A stretch of DNA of 33,863 nt from Microvirga splendida (GTDB taxonomy: Bacteria > Pseudomonadota > Alphaproteobacteria > Rhizobiales > Beijerinckiaceae). The notes below the pieces were generated by a model. The model was given only the letters and a program-made list of their open reading frames with translations, was not told the origin of the DNA and did no database searches. The stretch spans positions 1 through 33,863 of the forward strand of contig NZ_JAELXT010000040.1 of the NCBI RefSeq assembly GCF_016427565.1, given 5' to 3'. Below are positions 9,164 to 16,151 of the stretch, in pieces; position 1 is the stretch's first letter; the number at the start of each line of letters is the position of its first letter. The position numbers were made by a program, and so were the translations under genes.

Positions 9164-9297
9164 TTTTATCCAAAATTTGACTTTCCCAGCAGCGCCGTCG
9201 GTTCACAACGAGTGGAAAGCCGCGTTTGGATAAAATTTTCACGACTAGTTGCGCATGTCAACGTGAATGTGGATTTTGAGACAAGCTTTGGATAAAA
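9164..9297. promoter_or_regulatory. Three TTTGGATAAAA boxes in the divergent SDR/GntR promoter region
   Basis: The 11-mer TTTGGATAAAA occurs at 9225-9235 and 9287-9297 on the plus strand. A third copy is on the minus strand at 9164-9175 (plus-strand TTTTATCCAAAA). All three lie in the 202-base gap between the divergent SDR operon and the GntR gene. Copies in both orientations around two back-to-back promoters are what one expects for operators of the adjacent regulator. The box does not match the classical FadR-type GT-AC consensus, so it may be a family-specific site. No promoter hexamers are assigned. Confidence 0.55.
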
Positions 9298-9329
9298 TTC
9301 TGGATCCATAACGTAGGAAATGATGTTGC

Positions 9330-10043
9330 ATGTCAAAGATGACAAGTGCTGCCGAGGTCGCTGATCTTTTGCGCGAGCGCATCCTGTCAGGGGAAATCCC
9401 CCCGGGGCGCCGGCTTCAGCAGATCCCTTTGTCTGAGGAACTTGCCGTCTCCCGAACCCCTCTGCGGGAGGCTCTTGCACTTCTCGCAAGGGACGGGTTG
9501 CTCGACTACGAACCAAACCGCGGCTACGCAGTTCGGGAATTCAGACTCACCGATGTTATCCAAGCCTTCGAAGCGCGAGGCAGATTGGAGGCGTTGGCAG
9601 CAAGCCTTTGTGCCCGAAACGGTTTGCAAGGCGGGGTGTTGGACCGACTGAGCGCCGTTCTCGCAGACGGCGATAAGATTCTTTCAAAGGGTATGCTGGA
9701 CCCCGATGACCTTCCCGCCTACCGCATGATGAACGTGGAATTCCACGAAACAATCCTGGAACAGTCCGGCAACCGATGGGTGGTGGACTTCGTGCGGCAG
9801 TGTCAAAACGTTCCCCTCGCCTCTAATCGCGTTTTCATTTGGGATGACTTTGAGACGATCAAGCGCTCTCATGATGATCACCACCGCATCCTCGCCGCCA
9901 TTCGCGAGCGTGATGCGGAGCGCGCCGATTACATCATGCGGGAGCATATTCTGTATGCTGGGCGTATTTTACGAAATGCGGCCCAAGATTTTGGTAATTG
10001 GTCCCGGATAGATCGGCGCCGTTCCGTCGCTGCAGGCTTTTAG
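9330..10043 (+). CDS. GntR-family transcriptional regulator with FCD ligand domain
   Basis: 237 residues. The N-terminal winged helix covers about residues 6-70 (AEVADLLRERILSGEIPPGR, SRTPLREALALLARDGLL, NRGYAV). An all-helical FCD domain follows with the metal/ligand histidines expected in EFHETIL and HDDHHRILAAI and a last helical motif around REHILYAG. FCD regulators usually sense carboxylate or sugar-acid metabolites and repress the neighbouring catabolic genes. It is divergent from the SDR/TRAP operon and shares the region holding the three repeated boxes, so it is the likely local regulator, probably autoregulated as well. Confidence 0.9.
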   Translation: MSKMTSAAEVADLLRERILSGEIPPGRRLQQIPLSEELAVSRTPLREALALLARDGLLDYEPNRGYAVREFRLTDVIQAFEARGRLEALAASLCARNGLQGGVLDRLSAVLADGDKILSKGMLDPDDLPAYRMMNVEFHETILEQSGNRWVVDFVRQCQNVPLASNRVFIWDDFETIKRSHDDHHRILAAIRERDAERADYIMREHILYAGRILRNAAQDFGNWSRIDRRRSVAAGF

Positions 10044-10504
10044 ACTCTAGGCTAGGAGCGCGTGCAGGTGAAGCAACCTGGATGAAAACCTTCTCCCACC
10101 GACGCGACACTCGGGACCAGGCCCTCTCAGTGCGCCCACCTTGACGCGTTCGCAGGAACTGGGAAAAATTGAATTCAGATCAAGGAAGTTGAGGCGATAT
10201 GGGGAGAAGATCTCCTACTCAAGGGCTCGATTCCGTTATCCTTCTGGATCCAGTTTCCTGGGAAGAAAGGACCAAACCGGATCAGCATCTAAGTTCTTGA
10301 TATTGTTCCGTGAGCGATCTGGGACTCGAACCAGAGCCCTTCTCACTAAAGGGAGACGTTACCGACCGGTGAGTGAGCAGTCCGGCGCAGTCCCAACCAC
10401 TGCCGCAACTCGCCTGCTACCAGCGGCTCTCGCGACAACCTTGAAAATCTTTCCTTGCTCCCTGACAAACGACGCCGTGGTCCCCGCGATCACAATGCGG
10501 GGCT
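10044..10504. other. Non-coding stretch after the GntR gene
   Basis: No convincing gene. Around 10315-10375 the minus strand contains GGTTCGAGTCCC next to a small stem (CCCTT/AAGGG) and resembles part of a tRNA. The T stem does not pair with a 7-base loop, the position before the anticodon is not T, and the acceptor strands do not match, so it is not called a tRNA. The GC content is lower than in the flanking operons, consistent with degraded or acquired DNA. Confidence 0.4.
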
Positions 10505-10555
10505 AGTGTACTGTCGTATTGGTTAGCGTCAGGAGTTGTGGGAGGGGCGCTGGCT

Positions 10556-10695
10556 ATGAGCACGGCGTCCAGTCCTTACGGGGGCTTCCGCTATTCGGCT
10601 AGGGTGATTAACCGCGCCGTCTGGATATATCACTGCTTCAGCCTGAGCTTGCGAGAGGTCGACTGATCGTCGCTGCTCAGGGTCTCGTGTTCAGC
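10556..10695 (+). pseudogene. IS6-family transposase, N-terminal remnant with frameshift
   Basis: From ATG 10556 (GGGAGGGG upstream) the frame reads GGFRYSARVINRAVWIYHCF then SLSLREV, the hallmark N-terminus of IS6-type transposases (compare the intact copy at 24224: RWYLAYSLSLRNLEEMMAERG). A stop is met directly after EVD. Shifting the frame by one base restores LIVAAQGLVFS, the family's next block. The helix-turn-helix and catalytic domain are missing. This is a dead fragment of a different IS6 element from the intact one in this window. Confidence 0.6.
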
Positions 10696-10868
10696 GGCAG
10701 GGCCTGTCCCATTGCATTCAGAACAGACCCTTGCGAGGAACGTCGCGACAGCCGGACCTCGTAGGTCACAACATGAGCGACAGCCCCTCATCGATTGTGC
10801 AAGAGGTCGGAGCCATCATCTGGCTCATCTCGTTACAGGCAGCCTACATGCGCTGCCAGCTGTCGAGC

Positions 10869-11168
10869 ATGCGTGATCTGAAGAAGGCGCTGGTCCATCC
10901 GGCAGCCGTGTTCGCAGATCCGCATGATGTTGTGTGCCATCCCTTGCTGTCACTCGGCTGCAAGCGCGAAGTCCTCTGACGCTGGGCCTGGGTCGAGTAT
11001 CTCGTCGACCTCGCCGCTGCTGAGGGTATGGCTGACGGCCCGCCCCCTCGCCTGGATGAAGTCAGGACTGCGTTGGTTCGTCTCTGTTATGACTGGCGCC
11101 CTCATCCGTCGGCACCAGCAGCGTCTGTGAGTCGCTATACAGTCCATGAGAATGCCCAGGCGGCATGA
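10869..11168 (+). pseudogene. Small hypothetical protein interrupted by an in-frame TGA
   Basis: The frame starts MRDLKKALVHPAAVFADP, continues DDVV-like (HDVVCHPLLSLGCKREVL) and then meets TGA at 10977-10979. Read through in the same frame, it continues RWAWVEYLVDLAAAEGMADG, then PRLDEVRTALVRL and DWRPHPSAPAAS to a stop at 11166. The two halves look like one small Rhizobiales-type hypothetical protein whose conserved pattern is -REVL-RRWAW-EYL-. A single CGA-to-TGA change would explain the break. I do not know its function. Confidence 0.5.
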
Positions 11169-11183
11169 GGAGGTGACGAAGGC

Positions 11184-11348
11184 ATGAACATCGGCATGCT
11201 CCGGATTAACAGACCTCCTTTCCTCGCCGATGATGCACTGCTGTACTTTCTAGGTCAGGCAACAAGTTCCCTTGTCCTTCGGGAACGTCTGGTTCGTCAT
11301 CCCATAGGAGACATTCGGTATTCTTCTGCAGTGTGCCGATACCGTTGA
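11184..11348 (+). CDS. Small ORF, 54 residues, with a perfect Shine-Dalgarno
   Basis: ATG 11184 is preceded at 11168-11176 by AGGAGGTGA, fully complementary to the 16S rRNA 3' end, with a 7-base spacer. The product begins MNIGMLRINRPPFLADDALL and continues YFLGQATSSLVLRERLVRHP. I recognise no family. It follows the TGA-split gene closely and could be a truncated gene that kept its ribosome site. Function unknown. Confidence 0.35.
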   Translation: MNIGMLRINRPPFLADDALLYFLGQATSSLVLRERLVRHPIGDIRYSSAVCRYR

Positions 11349-11555
11349 AAACGTCTGCAAGTGCCCTTTCCCGCGCAGTCAGCATACAGGCTGTTGTGTC
11401 TGCTCTGGCACACTGACGCTAGAATTAGATCGACGAAGTAGCACCCGCGAGTTTTTCAACAAGATCTGCCATGAGCCGACATCAAACTGTCCATACTGAA
11501 TAGCTGAGGGCCAATCACGAGAGACATCAGCTTTGCGGTCTTCCGAAGATCCCAC

Positions 11556-11908
11556 TCAGGCAAATCCGACCACGGCGTGCGGCACATACGGCTCTTCCAG
11601 ATCCGCAACCCCCTCAGGCGTCAGCTTGAGGGATAGGGCGGTCACTGCATCCTCTAGGTGCTGCGGCTTTGAGGCGCCAATGATGGGTGCGGTTACCACC
11701 GGCTTGTGCAGCAACAAAGCCAATGCAACCTGCGCTCGAGGAACTCCGCGTCGGCTTGCGACTTCGGCCACACGTTCCACAACCTTGCGGTCCGCCTCCG
11801 CTGTCTTGGCATACAGCGTCTTGCCGAACTCGTTCGTCTCTGAGCGGGCGCTGCTCTCATCCCAGTCACGGGTGAGACGGCCGCGGGCCAGCGGACTCCA
11901 GGGGATGA
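11556..11908 (-). pseudogene. Aldo/keto reductase, C-terminal fragment (N-terminal two thirds missing)
   Basis: Read on the minus strand, the frame gives VIPWSPLARGRLTRDWD, then TNEFGKTLYAKTAEADRKVV, RRGVPRAQVALALLLHKPVV and APIIGASKPQHLEDAV, ending PHAVVGFA. This is the end of a YajO/IolS-type aldo/keto reductase, including the NADP-binding IGASKPQHL segment. The first roughly 200 residues, with the catalytic Asp/Tyr/Lys/His set, are absent. The homology stops near 11908, exactly where acr3 homology begins on the other strand. It has no start of its own and is inactive. Confidence 0.7.
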
Positions 11909-12426
11909 CGTCGGTGGGGCTCTATATCGTCGTGCCGGTGGTCGCTGCCTACGCGGTGCGCCGCCGCCTGCTCGCCTCGGGCGGCGAGCCCGCGCTCCAG
12001 GCGCTGCTCGCGCGCATCCAGCCCCTGTCGCTTGCTGCGCTGCTCGCGACCCTCGTATTGCTCTTTGCCTTCCAGGGCGGGCAGATCCTGACGCAGCCGC
12101 TCATCATCGCGGTCCTGGCCGTGCCGATCATGTTGCAGGCCTACCTGACCTTCGGCTTTGCCTACTGGCTCAACCGGGTCAGCGGAGAGGCCCACTGCGT
12201 TGCCGGACCTTCGGCCCTGATCGGAGCGAGCAACTTCTTCGAGCTCGCGGTGACGATCGCCATCAGCCTGTTCGGCTTCGAGTCGGGCGCGGCCCTGGTG
12301 ACCGTCGTCGGCGTACTGGTCGAAGTGCCCGTGATGCTTTCGCTCGTGAAGATCGTGAACCGGAGCCAGGTCTGGTACGAGCAGCGGAACAAGCTCCCGG
12401 AGCGGAAGGTCGCGGCCGGTGAGTGA
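11909..12426 (+). pseudogene. acr3: ACR3-family arsenite efflux permease, C-terminal half
   Basis: From about 11909 the plus-strand frame reads SVGLYIVVPVVAAYAVRRRL, then several membrane helices (LSLAALLATLVLLFAF, PLIIAVLAVPIMLQAYL) and the ACR3 block GPSALIGASNFFELAVTIAI with FGFESGAALVTVVGVLVEVP, ending KVAAGE. ACR3 pumps As(III)-thiol species out of the cell. The N-terminal half, including the conserved membrane cysteine, is missing. The open frame extends to 11533 only because the antisense of the aldo/keto reductase happens to lack stops. Its stop overlaps the arsH start, the normal acr3-arsH arrangement. Confidence 0.75.
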
Positions 12427-13152
12427 CCTTCCCAACATCGACTTCACGGCCCTCGACGTGCCGGACCTCGGCAAGCTGGAGCCGAAGCATATGTCGACGC
12501 ACCCTCCCCGCTCCTCCTGCTCTACGGCTCGCTGCGGGAGCGCTCCTACAGCCGCTTCCTGACCCTCGAGGCCGAGCGCCTGCTCCGGCACTTCGGCGCC
12601 GAGACCTGCGTCTTCGACCCGCATGGGTTGCCGCTCCCGGACGCCACCGCCAGCGATCATCCCAAGGTGAAGGAGCTGCGGGAGCTGTCGCTCTGGTCCG
12701 AGGGCCACGTCTGGTGCAGCCCGGAGCGGCACGGCGCCATGAGCGCGGTGATGAAGGCCCAGATCGACTGGATTCCGCTGTCGACGGGTGCCGTGCGGCC
12801 GACACAGGGCAGGACGCTAGCCGTGATGCAGGTATCGGGCGGCTCGCAGTCTTTCAACGCGGTCAACCAGATGCGGGTGCTCGGGCGCTGGATGCGGATG
12901 GTGACGATCCCGAACCAATCCTCGGTTGCCAAGGCGTTCCAGGAGTTCGACGAGGCCGGAAGGATGAAGCCGTCCTCCTACTACGACCGGGTGGTCGACG
13001 TGATGGAGGAACTGGTGAAGTTCACGCTCCTGACCCGTGACCGCTCGGACTACCTCACCGACCGCTACAGCGAACGCTAGGAGGCGGCCGAGAAGGAAGC
13101 CAGGCGTCTCGCCGCGGAAGCCATGAACCACGAGGTTAAGGCGGCCGAGTAG
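12419..13152 (+). pseudogene. arsH: arsH-type NADPH-dependent FMN reductase with a frameshift and an early amber codon
   Basis: GTG 12419 overlaps the acr3 stop and gives VSDLPNIDFTALDVPDL and HMSTHPPR. At about 12510 the frame is lost and resumes one base off with LLLYGSLRERSYSRFLTLEA, the FMN phosphate loop. The main body follows: SEGHVWCSPERHGAMSAVMK, QIDWIPLSTGAVRPTQGRTL, QVSGGSQSFNAVNQMRVLG, to DRYSER. A TAG at 13078-13080 ends it, but the same frame continues EAAEKEARRLAAEAMNHEVK to a second stop at 13152, like the usual ArsH tail. ArsH oxidises organoarsenicals. Internal initiation downstream of the frameshift (TTG 12628) would lack the FMN loop. Confidence 0.75.
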
Positions 13153-13981
13153 GCGAACCCGAACCGGGGTTCAACCCGTGACGCCAGACCTTGACGGCCG
13201 AGACCAGCAGGATTGCCGCGAGCAGCGGCAGCAGGACCGCATCTGGGATGACGCCCAGCAGCAGACCGCCGAGGAACGTGCCGACGATGGACCCCGCCGC
13301 CATGACCAGCAGGAAGCCACGGTTGCGGCCGAGAACGGAAAAGCTCCGGTCCCGGCTGTAGCGGGTGAAGCCCACGAGCATGGTCGGCAGGCTGACGGCC
13401 AGGGACAGGCTCCCGGCCAGCTTGATGTCGGCCCCGAACAGCAGCACCAGGGTTGGGATCAGGAGCTCGCCCCCGGCCACGCCAAGCAAGGAGGCGACAA
13501 TGCCGATCACGAACCCGGCGACGATGCCTACGACGAGTTGTACCGATCCGGTCAGGAGCGGTTGGCCAGCGGTCGCATCATGGCCGAACACCAGTCCCCC
13601 CGCGATGGCGACCAGGAGGACCGCGATCACCCGGTAGAGAGTTTCGGACTTGAGGCGTATGGCCCATCCGGCACCGATCCAGGCTCCCAGGAGGCTTCCG
13701 GGCAGTAGATTGAGCACGATCAGCCAATGGGCAGCGATCAGCCCGAAGGGTACCGTTGCCGCCCGGAACGGCAGCGCGGATGCAACCACGACTAGGCTCG
13801 TGGCCTTGTTCAGGATCACCGCTTCCAGGGCTGCGAAGCGGAACATCCCGATGAGCAGCGGCAGGCGGAACTCGGCGCCCCCAAGTCCGATCAGACCCCC
13901 AAGCGTCCCGATGACGGTGCCTCCCACGAAGGCGGCGGGCATGCTCCGGCGGACAGTCGGTGGATCGGGATCGGGTTTCAC
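13136..13981 (-). CDS. TSUP-family (TauE/SafE) membrane transporter
   Basis: 281 residues with two similar halves of about four membrane helices each, the TSUP layout. The N-terminal half has GTLGGLIGLGGAEFRLPLL and the second half GIVASLLGVAGGELLIPTLV, the repeated glycine-rich loop before the ...P motif that marks PF01925. Family members export sulfite, sulfonates or organosulfur compounds. Start: GTG 13981, or ATG 13942 preceded by GGAG. It is divergent from arsR (91-base gap) and runs into the end of arsH (17-base overlap with the read-through tail). A role in arsenic or thiol homeostasis is suggested only by position. Confidence 0.85.
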   Translation of the reverse strand: MKPDPDPPTVRRSMPAAFVGGTVIGTLGGLIGLGGAEFRLPLLIGMFRFAALEAVILNKATSLVVVASALPFRAATVPFGLIAAHWLIVLNLLPGSLLGAWIGAGWAIRLKSETLYRVIAVLLVAIAGGLVFGHDATAGQPLLTGSVQLVVGIVAGFVIGIVASLLGVAGGELLIPTLVLLFGADIKLAGSLSLAVSLPTMLVGFTRYSRDRSFSVLGRNRGFLLVMAAGSIVGTFLGGLLLGVIPDAVLLPLLAAILLVSAVKVWRHGLNPGSGSPTRPP

Positions 13982-14057
13982 GGCGCATCACGATCCTTGG
14001 CCCCGGACGCAACTTCGATGATCCTAGAAGTATCGCTTGACGGCCGGCCCGTGCAGG

Positions 14058-14076
14058 TTCATGGTATTTCCATGAA
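14058..14076. promoter_or_regulatory. Candidate ArsR operator, perfect 7-base inverted repeat over the arsR start
   Basis: TTCATGG-TATTT-CCATGAA is a perfect inverted repeat (7-base arms, 5-base spacer). The right arm contains the arsR ATG at 14072. It lies between divergent TSUP and arsR, where an autoregulatory ArsR site would be expected. It shares the 9-mer TATTTCCAT with the second site upstream of the DUF1127 gene. Confidence 0.6.
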
Positions 14077-14389
14077 CATCGAACAAGCAGCCAAGCAGCT
14101 CGAAGCGCTCGGGCACGTCAGCCGACTCCAGGTCTACCGCACGCTGGTGCGGGCCGGAGAGGCGGGCCTGCCCGTCGGTCAGATCCAGGAGCGTCTCGGC
14201 ATCCCGCCGTCGACGCTCTCGCATCACCTCCAGCGGCTCCTGCTGACGGGACTGGTGACACAGGAACGGCAGGCCACGACGCTGATCTGCCGGGCCAGCT
14301 ATCCGGCGATGAACGGCCTGATCGGCTTCCTGGCCGATGAGTGCTGTGCCGACGCCGGATGTTTGACCCAGGCGGAGAACGCCGCCTGA
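14072..14389 (+). CDS. arsR: ArsR-family metalloregulator with C-terminal CC-x4-C site
   Basis: 105 residues from ATG 14072; the frame is open further upstream, but this start sits in the operator and begins the family fold (MNIEQAAKQLEALGHVSRLQ). The winged helix is visible: VGQIQERLGIPPSTLSHHLQ with recognition helix and HHLQRLLLTGLV. There is no ELCVCDL metal box. Instead the C-terminus has Cys91, Cys92 and Cys97 (DECCADAGC), the arrangement known from Acidithiobacillus-type ArsR, which senses As(III) with C-terminal cysteines. It should repress itself and the following operon until As(III) or Sb(III) binds. Confidence 0.88.
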   Translation: MNIEQAAKQLEALGHVSRLQVYRTLVRAGEAGLPVGQIQERLGIPPSTLSHHLQRLLLTGLVTQERQATTLICRASYPAMNGLIGFLADECCADAGCLTQAENAA

Positions 14390-14404
14390 TTCTATTTTGC
14401 CCAC

Positions 14405-14426
14405 TATTTCCATATTACCGGAAATA
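14405..14426. promoter_or_regulatory. Second candidate ArsR operator upstream of the DUF1127/flavoprotein genes
   Basis: TATTTCC (14405-14411) and GGAAATA (14420-14426) form a perfect inverted repeat with an 8-base spacer, ending four bases before the AAGGAG ribosome site of the DUF1127 gene. It contains TATTTCCAT as at 14066-14074, which supports binding by the same regulator and a separate promoter for the genes after arsR. Confidence 0.5.
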
Positions 14427-14442
14427 TCAAAAGGAGAGACAG

Positions 14443-14697
14443 ATGCCCGGCTTCCTTCCCTTCGTCCTCCATCTCGCCCGCGCCGCCCGGAACCGACGGC
14501 AGGTCTCTGCTCTAAGCGAGCTGGACGACCATCTCCTGCGCGACATCGGCCGCGAGCGGGCGGACGTCCTCGCCGTCCTGGCCCAGCCCCTCCACCGCGA
14601 TCCCTCGCGGATGCTCAAGATCCTTTGCTGCCACGCACGCGTCCTCGTCGAGCGCGTGCGCACCGGTTTCGCTCCCAGCCCCGCCTCCTGCTGCTGA
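14443..14697 (+). CDS. DUF1127-containing small protein with two cysteine pairs
   Basis: 84 residues from ATG 14443 with AAGGAGAGACAG directly upstream. The middle has the DUF1127 core LSELDDHLLRDIGRERADV. Unlike the plain DUF1127 protein at 25083, it is extended and carries two vicinal cysteine pairs: LCCHA near residue 62 and a terminal SCC. DUF1127 proteins are small and basic; some bind RNA and affect phosphate, carbon or stress responses. The cysteine pairs and the position between arsR and the flavoprotein suggest a trivalent-arsenic-binding variant; that is inference. Confidence 0.75.
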   Translation: MPGFLPFVLHLARAARNRRQVSALSELDDHLLRDIGRERADVLAVLAQPLHRDPSRMLKILCCHARVLVERVRTGFAPSPASCC

Positions 14698-14711
14698 CCA
14701 AGGAGTCCCCC

Positions 14712-16142
14712 ATGACCTCGCTCGAAACTCTCCCCATTGCCGTCATCGGCGCAGGCCCCGTCGGCCTGGCCGCCGCTGCTCACCTGATCCGGCGCGGCCT
14801 GCCCGTGAGGGTCTACGAGGCCGGAGCCACCGTTGCCACCAGCGTCAAGGATTGGGGCCACGTCCGCCTGTTCTCGCCGTGGGAGTACAACACCGACACG
14901 GCGGCCCGCGCGCTGCTCCAGTCCCATGGGTGGCGGGAGCCTCCGGGGAAGGCCATGCCGACGGGATTGGACCTGTGCGAGGCCTACCTCAAGCCGCTCG
15001 CCGAGACGCCCGAGATGGCGGCGGTGATTGAGACGGGTGCCAAGGTGACGGCGATCACCCGGCAGGGCGCCGACAAGGTGCTCAGCAAGGGCCGCGAGAC
15101 CAAGCCGTTCGTCCTCGCCGTGTCGAACGGGAACGGCACGATCCGGCGTGACCTGGCGCGGGCGGTGATCGATGCCTCCGGGACGTGGACGACTCCGAAT
15201 CCTTTGGGTTCGGGCGGAATCCTCGCCGAGGGCGAGGCGGAGAACGCAGGGAACATCGCCTACGGCATCCCGGACGTGCTCGGACGCGACCGCGCTGCCT
15301 ACGAGGGCAAAACGACCCTCGTGGTCGGCGCCGGCCATTCGGCCGCGAACGTCCTCCTCGACCTCGCCCGGCTGGCGGAGCGCGATCCCCGGACCTCCAT
15401 CGTGTGGGCAACCCGCGGCGAGAACCTGATGCGGGTCTATGGCGGGGGCACCGCCGACCAGCTCCCGGCCCGGGGTGAGCTCGGCTCGGCCCTCAAGGCG
15501 CTCGTCGACAGTGGACAGGTCACCCTCGTGGCTGGCTTCTCCGTCACCCGCGTCAATGCCGTCGACGGGCAGGTCATGGTCGAGGGCGAGACGGCGCAGG
15601 GCATCCGCGAGGTCGGCCCCGTTGACCGGATCGTGGTCTCCACCGGACAGCGCCCTGACCTGAACCTCACCCGCGAGCTGCGGCTCGACCTCGACCCGTG
15701 GCTGGAAAGCTCGAAGGCGCTCGGGCCGCTGATCGACCCGAACCTGCACTCGTGCGGATCGGTGCCGCCGCATGGCCACGGCGAGCTCGCCCATCCGGAG
15801 CCGGGCTTCTATACGGTCGGCATCAAGAGCTACGGCCGTGCCCCGACCTTCCTGATGCTCACGGGCTACGAGCAGGTCCGCTCGGTCGTGGCGGCCATTG
15901 CCGGAGACCTCGTGGAAGCGGCCGACATCCACCTGGTCCTGCCGGAGACGGGCGTGTGCTCGACCAACCTTCCCGTCGACGGTGTACCTGCGTCTTCGGG
16001 ATGCTGCGGCGGTCCCGCCCCGGCGAAGGCCGACGCCTGCTGCGTCGCGGATGCCGAGGCCAAGGCCGAGGGCAAGTCCGGCTGCGGATGCGACCCCGCC
16101 AAGGCGCCGGAGAAGGTTGCGGAACCTGCGGGCTGCTGCTGA
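14712..16142 (+). CDS. FAD/NAD(P)-binding flavoprotein with a cysteine-rich metal(loid)-binding-like tail
   Basis: 476 residues from ATG 14712 (AGGAG eight bases upstream). The first dinucleotide fold is VIGAGPVGLAAAAHLIRRG (FAD, residues 9-27) and the second VVGAGHSAANVLLDLARL (NAD(P), about 205). FSPWEYNTDTAARALL and STGQRPDL fit flavin-monooxygenase or thioredoxin-reductase-like enzymes, such as the ArsO proteins of arsenic islands. The last 50 residues are unusual: an Ala/Lys/Glu-rich tail carrying GCCGG, ACCVA, SGCGCD and a terminal GCC, eight cysteines in four clusters. Such a tail could hold As(III) or another soft metal near the redox centre. Reaction unproven. Confidence 0.8.
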   Translation: MTSLETLPIAVIGAGPVGLAAAAHLIRRGLPVRVYEAGATVATSVKDWGHVRLFSPWEYNTDTAARALLQSHGWREPPGKAMPTGLDLCEAYLKPLAETPEMAAVIETGAKVTAITRQGADKVLSKGRETKPFVLAVSNGNGTIRRDLARAVIDASGTWTTPNPLGSGGILAEGEAENAGNIAYGIPDVLGRDRAAYEGKTTLVVGAGHSAANVLLDLARLAERDPRTSIVWATRGENLMRVYGGGTADQLPARGELGSALKALVDSGQVTLVAGFSVTRVNAVDGQVMVEGETAQGIREVGPVDRIVVSTGQRPDLNLTRELRLDLDPWLESSKALGPLIDPNLHSCGSVPPHGHGELAHPEPGFYTVGIKSYGRAPTFLMLTGYEQVRSVVAAIAGDLVEAADIHLVLPETGVCSTNLPVDGVPASSGCCGGPAPAKADACCVADAEAKAEGKSGCGCDPAKAPEKVAEPAGCC

Positions 16143-16151
16143 GATCCACCC

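Noticed and set aside
10315..10375. Possible tRNA on the minus strand (GGTTCGAGTCCC and a CCCTT/AAGGG stem)
   Set aside because: The T loop would need eight bases, the base before the supposed anticodon is A instead of T, and the acceptor strands do not pair.
11533..12426. A single 297-codon protein
   Set aside because: The first 125 codons are the antisense of an aldo/keto reductase fragment; only the part from about 11909 is acr3.
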